Source: Schlesneria sp.
Lineage (GTDB): Bacteria > Planctomycetota > Planctomycetia > Planctomycetales > Planctomycetaceae
NCBI GenBank assembly: GCA_028291515.1
Contig: JAQGHU010000019.1
Location: 62,001 to 126,000, forward strand
Length of the DNA: 64,000 nucleotides
Direction: 5' to 3'
Shown here: positions 8,882-18,647 of the stretch, in pieces
Position numbering within the stretch: the stretch's first letter is position 1
How the letters are laid out: every line of letters starts with the position of its first letter
Made by a program: the position numbers and the translations under genes
Notes under the pieces: model-generated
What the model saw: the letters and a program-made list of their open reading frames with translations, nothing else
The model's database searches: none
Told to the model about the DNA's origin: nothing

Positions 8882-9153
8882 GCTTTTGGTTCTCGATATC
8901 TTCTTAGTTAAACGCTCGTTCGTTGACAGTATGTAACGCGCATCCAACCGCGTTTACTCACCGCCTTGGCCATAGATTCCGCAGGGAAGAGGTATGTTCC
9001 AAACGTTCCAACCATCTGCCCGCAGGGCGAGGCGAGATAATGCCATGATGGCGCATTACGTCTACAGGGAATTCTTTGCGGCAATCGATTTTGTTTGAAA
9101 TTTCCTCGACGGCGCACCTCCTCGTTTGCTCCAGGCTGCGATACGTGTCCGAG

Positions 9154-10251
9154 TCAGGCACGCAGCTGGTCGAGACGGGTCGCTTCTCCCCTTCGAAGCT
9201 GCCAACCCAGTACCCTACTGTTCACCTTAATGTAACGGTTGGTAATCGTTGGAGAATTGCCAGCGTACTCAGACAGGAGAGCGGGGTTGCTCCAGTCTTC
9301 TTCCGTTGCAATCTCGGTAATGCGAGTATGACGGAGGTGATAGAGGCACAATTTTTCACCATTTACAGGTTCATCTAGGCCTGCTTTCCTCCGGAGTCGT
9401 TTGAATTCTCTACTGAGTACATAGCTCATCCAAGGCTTCCCCTTCGGGCCTGGGAACAACGACCGGCAAGCTCCAGCGACGGCCTGGCGTCGAAGGAGGA
9501 TTTCTTTCACGTCATCGAGGAATGGTACGACGCGTGGTTTCGGCACTCGACTGGTACGGCCGGTCTTGTGTTCCGACGGGGGAATGATGATGAGTCCGTC
9601 ATTGAGACGGAGATGGTCATATCGAAGTATCCGTAACTCTCCAGGTCGTAATGCGGTACGGCGCAGGACTCGCAAAATATCCTTCATCATGGGAACTTCC
9701 GCGTTTTCCATTTCATCCTCCGAACCTGGCTCGTCGCACGCGGTAAGCAGCTTTGCGAATTCCTCGTCGGTGACAATTCGCTGCCGCCAGAACTCTTTCA
9801 CTTGCTTGAGTGCGTCACAGGGATTTTCCGCAATCCAACTTCGGGCAACGGCAAAATTAAAGAGTGCCTTTGCGGCTTGGACATGTCGATTGATGGTGAC
9901 GATGCCTAACTCGTCTCGCTTCAGCCTTCTGAAGTAGGCCTCGGCATGGGATGGCTTGAAGTTGCAGAGTTCCAGCTGGCCGTAGTATTTGGCGAGACGG
10001 TCCAATCGACTGCGGTAGTCATCACAAGTCCTTCTAGACAAAGTGCCTATGTTGTGTTCCAGATACTCTGCGACACATTCAATTAGCCTCAGCCGGCCCT
10101 CCGCCTTGGCCTTAAGTTCGCCTTTGTACTCAAGGAACTTCTCGTTGGCGTGTTGTTCCCCGGCGTCCAACTGGCAAAGAATCTTCCTATTGCCGCCGAC
10201 GTACGTAACATACTTGTCTCTCCAAATCTGTGGCTTTGCCTTTCGTGACAT
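9154..10251 (-). CDS. Tyrosine recombinase/integrase (second island copy)
   Basis: 365 residues with the phage-integrase layout: an N-terminal arm/core-binding region, then a catalytic domain with RTALRPGELR (Arg I), a Lys in the EHKTGR β-hairpin, YHLRHTR (HxxR) and a terminal NRYIKV (nucleophile Tyr). The box usually written AGHS here reads AGNS, so the conserved His is Asn. The protein is clearly homologous to the integrase at 26123-27259 (both start MxRxAKPxxWxDKY). It is not next to any attachment repeat I can find. It may be a relic of a second element inside the island. A divergent excisionase-like gene follows at 10462. Confidence 0.88.
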   Translation of the reverse strand: MSRKAKPQIWRDKYVTYVGGNRKILCQLDAGEQHANEKFLEYKGELKAKAEGRLRLIECVAEYLEHNIGTLSRRTCDDYRSRLDRLAKYYGQLELCNFKPSHAEAYFRRLKRDELGIVTINRHVQAAKALFNFAVARSWIAENPCDALKQVKEFWRQRIVTDEEFAKLLTACDEPGSEDEMENAEVPMMKDILRVLRRTALRPGELRILRYDHLRLNDGLIIIPPSEHKTGRTSRVPKPRVVPFLDDVKEILLRRQAVAGACRSLFPGPKGKPWMSYVLSREFKRLRRKAGLDEPVNGEKLCLYHLRHTRITEIATEEDWSNPALLSEYAGNSPTITNRYIKVNSRVLGWQLRRGEATRLDQLRA

Positions 10252-10461
10252 TTCGCTGACTCACCCCTTGTTGCTAATTTCGGCTGGAGGTCCTGCGCCT
10301 CCGACCTGGGATACTACGCCCGTCGCCAACTCATTGACCGGAACGTCGAGCCTCGTGAGTAGACCACTTTGCACATTTTTTCCCCCGCGGAGTTAAGTCG
10401 TCTACCTTCACACTTCGCAGTTAGTATCCATGGGACAATCAATCGAAACCTGGAGATTACG

Positions 10462-10845
10462 ATGAGTGACGAAACGTCAGACGAGAATGAGTTCCGTGAA
10501 ATCATTCAGAGGTTGGTCAGCGAAGTGGCCGAATTGCGGGCCATCTTGGTGGATTCGCAGACAGAGTATCTCAGTCCGCAAGCCGCGGCACGATGTACGG
10601 GACTGTCGACAAAACACATCGGTCGAGCCATCAAGGTGGGGGAACTCGCCTGCTCAAACGTCGGTTACGGGAAACGTCCATTACCTAGGATTGCCATATC
10701 CGAACTGCGGTCGTGGATGGAATCCAAATTGGTTGTAAATTGTGCTATCGAGAAGGAACGTAAATCACTTGTGGAAAAACACTTTGGCAGTGCTCGGTCG
10801 AAGGAATCGAAAGGCGGCTGTAGGCCTAACGCTCAGTCTAGTTGA
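10462..10845 (+). CDS. Excisionase/MerR-type helix-turn-helix protein
   Basis: 127 residues from ATG 10462, preceded by GGAG at good spacing. An acidic, coiled N-terminus (NEFREIIQRLVSEVAEL) precedes a winged-HTH segment YLSPQAAARCTGLSTKHIGRAI…ISELRSWME, the pattern of excisionase (Xis)/AlpA-like proteins. It is divergent from the integrase at 9154-10251, with ~210 bp between them that probably hold both promoters. It probably controls or redirects that recombinase. Confidence 0.65.
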   Translation: MSDETSDENEFREIIQRLVSEVAELRAILVDSQTEYLSPQAAARCTGLSTKHIGRAIKVGELACSNVGYGKRPLPRIAISELRSWMESKLVVNCAIEKERKSLVEKHFGSARSKESKGGCRPNAQSS

Positions 10846-11142
10846 GTGGTCCAGCCATGAGAACCCAGTCGGGACGGACCGTACTCCTCGATTGACGATT
10901 CAGGTGCAACGAATTGAATGCTTTGTTACGACAGGCACTGGCACCAGAAAGAAAGCGATTCGAAAGCGCCTTGACCTTTCGGGAGCACCTCCATGCTGTC
11001 GCAGCTTTGCATTTGGCATAGGAATGTCGATGCTTCCGGACGAAATATTGTGGGGTTCTTCCGCGAACTTCCGCACCAGCAGTGATGTCAATGATTTCTT
11101 GCAATCGTTTATTTGCTGGTGAATCAGGACTTGGGTAGAAGC
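10846..11142. other. Intergenic stretch, no feature seen
   Basis: About 300 bp between the excisionase-like gene and the HEPN gene. I see no convincing coding frame, strong hairpin or terminator. Confidence 0.4.
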
Positions 11143-12018
11143 ATGTCTGAAACAATTGAGTGCGACGAAAAGGACGACTTGGTCAAGGATGTATATGCCC
11201 ACTTCGGCCTTGCGTACTACCACAGTGAATGTCTCCTTCGAGGCGCATGTTTTCTGCATGCCTTTCGAGACATGCCCGCTCGCAACTTAGTGACCCGACC
11301 AATCGTCGAAGAGAAACTCGCCTATGCATTTTCCCTTACGCTTGGAGAAGTGGTTCGCGATTTGGAGTCATTTCTGTCAGCGGCCGAAGTCATCGAACTC
11401 GGAGACGCGGTCAAGAAGCGAAACTTCCTCGCTCACCATTTCTGGTTTGAACGAATACATCTGATGTATGTGCCAGGCGGGATACAGACGCTTGTTGATG
11501 AGTTAAATGAGTACACTGAAGTGTTCATGCGAGCGGACGCCAATCTCTCCAAGAAATATACGCCCACTCTTGAATCGTTCGGCATGACGGAGGAGGTGGT
11601 CCAAGCATCCAAGGAGAGGATATTGTCGGGGGAGTTCGAAGAGCCGCTTCCAGATAGAGACGAATTGAGAGCGGTCGGAAAGAAGCTTGGTCGTGTTCAA
11701 CGAATAACTCACGTTTGGGAAGCAACAAGTCATAGCGCAAAGCCGCTCATTTTTGAGTTCGATGATGGCACTCTGTGGCAACTCTCGCATATTGGATTGG
11801 GGCCGACTCACTTTCGGCGCGTTGAGGACAACTGGATTGAGCACCCAGCGGTCCAACCACACCTTCCGGCAGATATTATTCCTCGTCCCAAGAATGCAAA
11901 GCACTGGGAATTCGACTTCATGCTGCGAGATGGTGCGAAATTCTGGGTGAGACCTAATGCACAGGGGGGTACATTCATGTGGGGGGTAAATACGAAGGTT
12001 GTCCGAACAGTCTCCTGA
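11143..12018 (+). CDS. HEPN-like protein with RNFLAH motif
   Basis: 291 residues from ATG 11143. An ATG at 11113 would add 10. Helical N-terminal ~130 residues carry RNFLAH (about residues 93-98), an exact R-x4-H motif directly followed by HFWFER, within KKRNFLAHHF. This is the arrangement seen in HEPN RNase-like proteins. A charged linker follows (EEPLPDRDEL). The C-terminal ~100 residues look like a small β-rich domain (LIFEFDDGTLWQLSHIGLG). It stands alone on the plus strand, with no partner antitoxin and ~230 bp of empty sequence before the next convergent gene. A defence effector role is inference from the motif and the surroundings. Confidence 0.65.
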   Translation: MSETIECDEKDDLVKDVYAHFGLAYYHSECLLRGACFLHAFRDMPARNLVTRPIVEEKLAYAFSLTLGEVVRDLESFLSAAEVIELGDAVKKRNFLAHHFWFERIHLMYVPGGIQTLVDELNEYTEVFMRADANLSKKYTPTLESFGMTEEVVQASKERILSGEFEEPLPDRDELRAVGKKLGRVQRITHVWEATSHSAKPLIFEFDDGTLWQLSHIGLGPTHFRRVEDNWIEHPAVQPHLPADIIPRPKNAKHWEFDFMLRDGAKFWVRPNAQGGTFMWGVNTKVVRTVS

Positions 12019-12250
12019 TTGGAATCGTGCCGAATTCTGGTGCGATTGATTTCCACCCTCAGTTCGACGCCGCCTTTACAAGTTTCAGGCCACGAATCGT
12101 CTTCCATTCGTCAGTTAGGATTGAGTCCCATCTGCTGGCTTACAGTTTGCCTTCGAATGCGATGTCTATCTCAATACAATGGAGAGGCTATCAGGCAAAC
12201 CCGCTGAGGACAGATTGTAAATGACGGGAGAGCTGCACAGTTCAGCACCG

Positions 12251-13564
12251 TCACTGCATCTTTCGGTCATGCAGGAGTTCGCGAAGTCCTTCGTGATTTT
12301 TCACTTCTCGCAGTATTTTCCCGATTGCTTTGAAGGCGCGTAGGGCAAGCAACTCCATTTCCTGCCGCTGGCTTCGTTCGACACTTCCAAATCCTGAATG
12401 AACGACCTTCGACCGGACATCATATAGGCGCTTCGCAGCCTTATGGATAGCTTTGCGTTCATCTACCTCAGCTGAAAGCAGGTAAGTCAATCGGTCGGCA
12501 AATCTTTCGACCGTTGTCTCTTCGCCGTCCAGAATAAGCAACCGCTCCAAGGCAATTGTGGCGTGAGTCAGTGCTTCTGCTTCTGTTTGTGCAATTACTG
12601 ACCTGCTCAGCCACAGCAAAGAAACACGAACGGCTCGTTCCAAAGAGTTGAGCTTGTCCCATTCGGCTCCGACGATGCGGCTGAGTTCATCGAAAGCAAA
12701 TTCTGTCTTGAGCAGATTTAACTCTTGCTCAGATAGTTCCAATGGCGGGGACACTCTGCGGACGTCGTTGTGAATCATCATTCCTTGTGCTGATTTGGAG
12801 ATGAAACCAGTTTGGGCTCCTGCGAGTTCGTATGGCAATCCGAACACTTCACAAAAACCATACGGACGAAATGCATGCACGAATGCGCGAATCACGCTGA
12901 TTGATAGTTCAACTTCGCACTTCGCAACTTCGATTATTCTCCCTTCGTGAGCTTCAATCTCGACTTCCGCCCAAGCGGAGCCCTGCTGGGCGATTTGAGC
13001 CACGATGGAAAGCATGGCTGCCTTTTCAGAAACTCTGTCAAATCCTTCGCAGTCGGGGTGCTCAATAATCATATTGGCATTGGCGACGGTCCCGTCCTGG
13101 TGGCGAACGAGTCTTACATTCCCAATAGTTATCGGCGCGGCTAGTTTCAGGTTTGCAATCGGTACGCGAACAGACCAATTCCTCACCTCCTCACGAAGCT
13201 TCTGAAGGATTTCCCTCTTCACAACGTCTTCGTGGTCGAGATTGGAGGCTGGTGGCCAGAGTTCCTGGATTACGGCACGCAATCTCTTTGCAATTGGTTC
13301 AGCGCCAATCTGTGTTGCGAACTGGCGGTCCTTCAGGCATTCGTTGACAAACCCATGTAATCCCTCAAGCCCTGCGGCGAGAACAAAGAGCGTTGCCTTT
13401 CCATCTTCCGGCATTGTGCCAGAGAACACGCTACCAATTTGGATTTTCGTACCAGCTCCGTAAATGACCTCGTGTAGCCCCCCTTCTGCAGCTATCGGGT
13501 CGTCGGTTGTGTTGCGGAGCATCTCCGAGAATAGCTCTGCCAGTTTGCGCTTGTCGTAAGGCAT
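12251..13564 (-). CDS. ApeA-like HEPN protein
   Basis: 437 residues. The N-terminal ~300 residues are of unrecognised fold. The C-terminal region is a helical repeat with RLYDVRSKVVHSG (R-x4-H: Arg384…His389). That text is characteristic of the ApeA-like HEPN domain found in abortive-infection proteins. The upstream helix ALERLLI and a following basic helix fit the same fold. It is divergent from hsdM with 367 bp between. In other genomes such proteins stand alone and are thought to cut RNA on infection. Whether it works alone here or with the neighbouring Type I system is unknown. Confidence 0.7.
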   Translation of the reverse strand: MPYDKRKLAELFSEMLRNTTDDPIAAEGGLHEVIYGAGTKIQIGSVFSGTMPEDGKATLFVLAAGLEGLHGFVNECLKDRQFATQIGAEPIAKRLRAVIQELWPPASNLDHEDVVKREILQKLREEVRNWSVRVPIANLKLAAPITIGNVRLVRHQDGTVANANMIIEHPDCEGFDRVSEKAAMLSIVAQIAQQGSAWAEVEIEAHEGRIIEVAKCEVELSISVIRAFVHAFRPYGFCEVFGLPYELAGAQTGFISKSAQGMMIHNDVRRVSPPLELSEQELNLLKTEFAFDELSRIVGAEWDKLNSLERAVRVSLLWLSRSVIAQTEAEALTHATIALERLLILDGEETTVERFADRLTYLLSAEVDERKAIHKAAKRLYDVRSKVVHSGFGSVERSQRQEMELLALRAFKAIGKILREVKNHEGLRELLHDRKMQ

Positions 13565-13931
13565 TTTTATTTCCTCGGCGAGGACGCATAGCCCTCTTGA
13601 CGTGAATCCTGTCGAGACTAAGACAAGCGAATCCAGTGGGTGGTTCGGCGACCCTGATGTCCCCTCTCCTGCTTACAGGGACCTCGAATCCAAGCAGTAG
13701 TCCTAGCGGGTCGGTGACAATCATTCACCTTCTGACAGCCGACACAACGCCCAATGCTAAAATGTCTTCTCGATGGTTTGAAGTTCGTAGGCCAAACTGG
13801 GAATCTGGTCCCTCTTTCCAAGGCCGCCAAACTAGCATTGCCAAGTTTCGTCTAGTCGGGCTATTGGTCTGCGCTCAGGATAGTTCATCGAACGATGATT
13901 TGACTAAGCAGAAGAGATTTGGAGACCGTCG
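13565..13931. other. Divergent intergenic region between HEPN gene and hsdM
   Basis: 367 bp separating two divergent transcription units, so it must carry both promoters. I could not pick a convincing -35/-10 pair or operator dyad. GGAG at 13920-13923 is the likely ribosome site of hsdM. Confidence 0.35.
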
Positions 13932-16547
13932 ATGCAGGTTGTGGCGACTTCGAAAGACCGATTGCAGAATCTGGCTGTGGCCATTGCCAGGAAAAAGGCG
14001 GAGCGGCTGACGTTGCCTCGGCTGGAGCGGAAGCTGTTTGAGGCTTGTGACATTCTTCGCGGGAATATGGATGCATCCGAGTACAAGGAATACATCTTTG
14101 GGGCGCTGTTTCTGAAGCGGTTGAATGACCAGTTTGAGGCTGACCGGGATGCGTTGCGAGTGGAATACCAATCGAAGAAGTTGAATTCGGAGCGAATTGA
14201 GAAGCAGCTTGCAAATCCTGACAAGTATGACTTCTTTGTCCCAGAGGAGGCTCGCTGGAACTACACGGACGAGAAGGGGCGGAATCGTGGTATCTCTCAC
14301 TTGAAAACTTCGGTCGGGTCGGGGTTGAACAAGGCGTTGGCTGCTATTGAAGACGCCAATCCGAACACGCTGCAGGATGTACTCAAGGGAGTCAATTTTA
14401 ATCGCAAGATTGGCCAGAGGACGCTCGACGACAGCACGCTCGTTCAATTCATCCAGCACTTTTCTGATGTTCCTCTGAGCGATGACGACTTCGAGTTTCC
14501 CGACCTGTTGGGGGCTGCGTACGAGTACCTCATTAAGCATTTCGCAGACAGTGCCGGCAAGAAGGGGGGTGAGTTCTATACTCCTGCTGAAGTCGTGCGG
14601 CTGATGGTGCAGTTGATTGAACCTCAGGAAGGGATGTCGGTCTACGACCCGACTTGCGGCTCGGGCGGCATGCTCATTCAAGCCCAGCAGTATGTCCAGG
14701 AAGTTGGTGGTAATTCCCGCAACTTGGAGTTGGCCGGGCAAGAGAATAACGGTGGCACGTGGGCTATCTGCAAAATGAATATGCTGCTGCATGGGATTCG
14801 CAGCGCTGACATTCGCCATGGCGACACCCTAAAGGAGCCCCTGCATGTCGACCAAGACGGTGAAGTCGCTCGCTTCGACCGTGTGATTGCCAATCCACCG
14901 TTCTCGCAGAACTACAGCAATGAGACTATGAAGTACAAGCATCGGTTCACGCACTTCATGCCCGAGAGCGGCAAGAAGGCGGACTTGATGTTTGTGCAGC
15001 ACATGGTCGCGTCACTAAAAAGTGACGGCAAGTTGGCCGTGGTGATGCCGCATGGGGTTCTGTTCCGCAGTGGTGACGAGAAGGCATGTCGGCAACGCTT
15101 CATCACCGAAGGAGTCCTCGAAGCAGTCATCGGCCTGCCCAGCAATCTGTTCTACGGTACAGGTATTCCGGCTTGTGTGCTGGTCATCAACAAGACTGGG
15201 GCCAAAAACCGCAAGCAGGTGCATTTCATCAATGCCTCCCGAGAATACAAGGAAGGAAAAGCGCAGAACGCTCTACGGCCAGAAGACATCGAGAAGATTT
15301 CGCAGGTTTATCGCAGCCGGCAGACGCTAGACAAATACTCGCGCTTAGTGCCGAGGGAGGAACTTGAGCAGGAAGAGTTCAACCTCAACATTCGCCGCTA
15401 CGTCGACAACAGTCCGCCTCCTGAACCGCATGACGTGCGAGCCCACTTGCACGGTGGTGTCCCTGTCGCCGAAATCGACCAGCTTGCTGATTACTTTGCG
15501 AATTACGAAGGCGTGAAAGAGTTGTTGTTCCGCGACCGCGATGCTCGTTACTGCGACTTCGTTCCGACGATAGCGGCGAAGGAGGGTCTCAAGGCGGCGA
15601 TTGAATCCGCCCCCGGTCTTCAAGCCAAGCACACTGCCTTCCACAAGGCAATTGGCAACTGGTGGAAGAAAAACGTCGTTGAGGTTGAACGGCTGCCCGA
15701 GACGAAGAACGTCTTCGAACTTCGTCGCCACTGCATTGACAGCCTCGCCAAGGGGCTGACATCGTTTGGACTGCTCACCACGCATCAGGTGCGCGGCGCT
15801 GTGGCCAGCTACTTTACCAGCCTCGAAAGCGATTTGAAGTCGATTGCGGCGAGTGGTTGGGGAGCGGAACTGATTCCAGAAGAACAAATCCTGCAATCGC
15901 AGTTACCTGACACGCTGGCGAGGATTGAGAAGGACCAGGTTCGAATCGCGGAACTAGAGGGCCTGTTTGCCGCAGCCAATGATGCCGACGATGAAGAGGT
16001 TGACCTGGAGAACGTCGACACCGAGAACGGCGTTTTGCCCAAGGCACTGGTCAAGGCTCTGAAGGAGGAGCGAAAGCTACTGGCAGGTGAAGTGAAAGAC
16101 GCCAAAAAGCAGATGAAGGGACAACGGAAGAGCGGCAGTCTATCTTCAGAGACCAATGAATCCCACGCTGACGAAGCGGAAGGACGTGCCAAGTGGGAAC
16201 GCATTCAGGAAATCGACCAGCAGCTTGAACGACATTCGGCTTTCGATGTCGAACTGAAAAAGCTGAAGGGACATATGCGGGAATCAGAAAAGCAAAAGGA
16301 CGAACTGGTTACCGCCGCTCGTGCGAGGATTAGTGATGACGACGCCAAGGGTTTAATTCTGGAGCGATTCCAACGAGCCCTGGCTGAGCAATTCGATGGC
16401 TTCCTGCGGCAGTACCAACGTGCCTTCATCGCCACGATAGAGAATCTTTGGCAAAAGTACGCCACTACCGCGAAGCAGATTCTCGCCGAGCGAGACCGCG
16501 AAGCCACCCGACTCGAGGTCTTTTTGAAGGAGTTGGGATATGAGTGA
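13932..16547 (+). CDS. hsdM: Type I restriction-modification methyltransferase subunit HsdM, with long C-terminal extension
   Basis: 871 residues, much longer than the usual ~500. The N-terminal helical domain leads to the SAM-binding motif [10 protein letters not shown] (about residue 238) and the catalytic NPPF (about 319), typical of gamma-class N6-adenine methylases. It carries the HsdM phrase [15 protein letters not shown]. After ~residue 500 comes a second helical region, with coiled coils (about 640-800) rich in Glu/Lys, not found in E. coli HsdM. It overlaps hsdS by 8 bp and heads the operon hsdM-hsdS-(PD-(D/E)xK-like)-hsdR-ygjP-like. With HsdS it forms the modification enzyme. The extension may mediate contacts with the extra operon proteins, but that is speculation. 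Confidence 0.93.
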   Translation: MQVVATSKDRLQNLAVAIARKKAERLTLPRLERKLFEACDILRGNMDASEYKEYIFGALFLKRLNDQFEADRDALRVEYQSKKLNSERIEKQLANPDKYDFFVPEEARWNYTDEKGRNRGISHLKTSVGSGLNKALAAIEDANPNTLQDVLKGVNFNRKIGQRTLDDSTLVQFIQHFSDVPLSDDDFEFPDLLGAAYEYLIKHFADSAGKKGGEFYTPAEVVRLMVQLIEPQEGMSVYDPTCGSGGMLIQAQQYVQEVGGNSRNLELAGQENNGGTWAICKMNMLLHGIRSADIRHGDTLKEPLHVDQDGEVARFDRVIANPPFSQNYSNETMKYKHRFTHFMPESGKKADLMFVQHMVASLKSDGKLAVVMPHGVLFRSGDEKACRQRFITEGVLEAVIGLPSNLFYGTGIPACVLVINKTGAKNRKQVHFINASREYKEGKAQNALRPEDIEKISQVYRSRQTLDKYSRLVPREELEQEEFNLNIRRYVDNSPPPEPHDVRAHLHGGVPVAEIDQLADYFANYEGVKELLFRDRDARYCDFVPTIAAKEGLKAAIESAPGLQAKHTAFHKAIGNWWKKNVVEVERLPETKNVFELRRHCIDSLAKGLTSFGLLTTHQVRGAVASYFTSLESDLKSIAASGWGAELIPEEQILQSQLPDTLARIEKDQVRIAELEGLFAAANDADDEEVDLENVDTENGVLPKALVKALKEERKLLAGEVKDAKKQMKGQRKSGSLSSETNESHADEAEGRAKWERIQEIDQQLERHSAFDVELKKLKGHMRESEKQKDELVTAARARISDDDAKGLILERFQRALAEQFDGFLRQYQRAFIATIENLWQKYATTAKQILAERDREATRLEVFLKELGYE

Positions 16548-17937
16548 AACAACTTCTGTTGGCGAAAGTCGCTGTGGCCCCGGTTGGCCCATGGTCAAGT
16601 TGGCTGACATTGCCACTAAGATACAGGATGGGACACACTTCTCACCTCATTCGACATCTGGACCATACCGATATCTCACGTCTAAAAACGTAAGATTCGG
16701 CCGAATGGACATCAATGATTCAGGATGGATTTCTGACAAGGAGCATCGGGAGATATTCTCGAGGTGTGCCGTAAGATTCGGCGATGTTCTTCTCACGAAA
16801 GACGGTGCTAACACAGGGAACGCTGCGCTGAACTCCTTGACTGAGCAGTTCAGCCTATTGTCGAGTGTCGCCGTCATCCGTACAGACGATGTCTCAGCGC
16901 ATTCACCTTTCATCCTCCAATATCTGCTATCTCCGCAAGGTCAACAGCGCCTAAAGGATTTGATGGCCGGGAATGCAATCACTCGGCTTACGCTAGAGAA
17001 AATCAAAGCATTCACAGTTCCACTTCCTCCTATGAGTCGCCAGCGGGGAATCGCCCAGATTCTGACAACGCTCGACAATCTCATCGAGAAGACGGAGAAC
17101 CTGATTTCTAAGTATCGGGCTGTCAAGCAAGGCATGATGCACGACCTCTTCACGCGTGGCGTGGACGCTCATGGCAAACTGCGTCTGCCTCAATCCGAGG
17201 CCCCCGACCTCTACAAGAAATCCGAATTGGGATGGATTCCGAAGGAGTGGAACGTTCGGTCCCTTTCTGACGTCGGTGAAGTTAGCGGAGGCGTCACACT
17301 TGGTCGCGAATTGGCCGGTACTCAGGTAATTCAGCTTTCGTATTTGCGAGTCGCGAATGTTCAAGACGGCTACCTGGATTTGTCTGAAGTGAAAACCGTC
17401 TCTGTCCTCAAGTCCGAGGTTGACCGTTATGCCTTGCACGCTGGCGACGTGCTAATGACCGAAGGCGGCGATTTCGACAAGCTGGGCAGAGGTACCGTTT
17501 GGCGAGGACAAATTGTGCCGTGCCTTCATCAAAACCACATCTTCCGCGTTCGGCCATCGACGGACTTAATTCTGCCAGACTTTCTCGCAAGCGTTACGGC
17601 ATCGAGCATTGGAAAGCGGTACTTTCTCATCAGTTCGAAACAAACCACGAATCTCGCGTCCATCAATTCCACACAGCTCAAGAAATTCCGAGTACCAGTT
17701 CCCTGCCTAGATGAGCAGACGCAATTTGTTAGCCGACTATCCGCGATTGACAATTGCATCGATGACGAACATAGCGGTTTGGAAAAGCTGAGGTGCCTGA
17801 AGAGCGGTCTCATGCAAGACCTACTAACTGGTAGGGTCCAAGTCAGGGTGGACGAGGAGGAGCAGGCCGATTCGAATGCCCGACTTTCAACAGCGTCCAT
17901 TCTTCATCCGTGTACTCGTGCCCACCGGCGACTCTGA
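16540..17937 (+). CDS. hsdS: Type I restriction specificity subunit HsdS
   Basis: 465 residues with two target-recognition domains. The first begins [19 protein letters not shown]. The second begins [20 protein letters not shown]. Each is followed by a conserved helical spacer ([16 protein letters not shown] and …[16 protein letters not shown], both ending …[14 protein letters not shown]-like). This duplicated layout determines a bipartite DNA target. The start overlaps hsdM by 8 bp. After the final conserved LLTGRV there is a ~35-residue tail rich in polar residues, longer than usual. Confidence 0.92.
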   Translation: MSETTSVGESRCGPGWPMVKLADIATKIQDGTHFSPHSTSGPYRYLTSKNVRFGRMDINDSGWISDKEHREIFSRCAVRFGDVLLTKDGANTGNAALNSLTEQFSLLSSVAVIRTDDVSAHSPFILQYLLSPQGQQRLKDLMAGNAITRLTLEKIKAFTVPLPPMSRQRGIAQILTTLDNLIEKTENLISKYRAVKQGMMHDLFTRGVDAHGKLRLPQSEAPDLYKKSELGWIPKEWNVRSLSDVGEVSGGVTLGRELAGTQVIQLSYLRVANVQDGYLDLSEVKTVSVLKSEVDRYALHAGDVLMTEGGDFDKLGRGTVWRGQIVPCLHQNHIFRVRPSTDLILPDFLASVTASSIGKRYFLISSKQTTNLASINSTQLKKFRVPVPCLDEQTQFVSRLSAIDNCIDDEHSGLEKLRCLKSGLMQDLLTGRVQVRVDEEEQADSNARLSTASILHPCTRAHRRL

Positions 17938-18032
17938 TGGGCTCCGCATTGTCGAGAAGTCCAATTGGCCTGGCGTCGGCGTTGTTTTCAGTCGGGCAAA
18001 TTTCAAACAGGCAATCCAGTTGGAGATTTCCA

Positions 18033-18647
18033 ATGGCGACAGATGGCACCAACGAACCGTCCATGAATTCCGCAGACGACACGTTTCTCAAATCAATGTT
18101 TTATGAGCAACTCGTAGAATACGTTTTCGTATCAGAGGTTCTTCAAGAAGCCTGGTATTACTTCGGTCAGACAATTGAAGTTCTTCGCTCGGAGGTAGAC
18201 TCATCTGGCTACGACATCGTCTTTGAGTGCAATGGCATCATGCGACATGTTCAACTAAAGACTTCAAGAGTCGACGCCCGAGCGAGTAGTCAGAAAGTCA
18301 ACATCGCGTTGGCCAGTAAGCCAAGCGGCTGTATCGTCTGGCTTCTTCGCAACGAAGATTGCCTGACGCACCGAATGCGATTGTCATATCTTTTTTTTGG
18401 CGGCGAACCAGGCCAGCAGTTGCCGTCACTGGATGGATTAAGGATTGCAAAGACCACGAAAGCTAATACGCAAGGCATAAAGAAGGAACGCAACGCAATA
18501 CGCATAGTGCCGAAGAGTCGTTTTCAATCGATTTTAAGTACGCGCGACCTCGTTGGGAGTCTGTTTGGGCTGCGAGAGCGAGCGAACCAAGACTTCATAG
18601 AGCAGACAGAAGCCGCCGTTGACGAAAGCGAAGACGAAGATGTCTGA
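18033..18647 (+). CDS. PD-(D/E)xK nuclease-like protein embedded in Type I operon
   Basis: 204 residues from ATG 18033 (GGAG 8 nt upstream). Residues 25-80 resemble a PD-(D/E)xK core: a helix [14 protein letters not shown], then a conserved Glu, GYDIVFE with Asp61, and RHVQLKTS, in which Gln74-x-Lys76 takes the place of the E-x-K pair. The C-terminal part has WLL and a [14 protein letters not shown] segment. It lies between hsdS and hsdR and overlaps the hsdR start by 8 bp (ATGTCTGA), so it is translated with them. I recognise similar proteins as unnamed partners of Type I loci. No function is established that I can cite. It could be a nuclease, or an inactive DNA-binding helper. Confidence 0.7.
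   Translation: MATDGTNEPSMNSADDTFLKSMFYEQLVEYVFVSEVLQEAWYYFGQTIEVLRSEVDSSGYDIVFECNGIMRHVQLKTSRVDARASSQKVNIALASKPSGCIVWLLRNEDCLTHRMRLSYLFFGGEPGQQLPSLDGLRIAKTTKANTQGIKKERNAIRIVPKSRFQSILSTRDLVGSLFGLRERANQDFIEQTEAAVDESEDEDV

Noticed and set aside
17910-18032. Longer start for the PD-(D/E)xK-like gene inside hsdS
   Set aside because: The added residues are Ser/Pro-rich without homology; ATG 18033 has a good GGAG.
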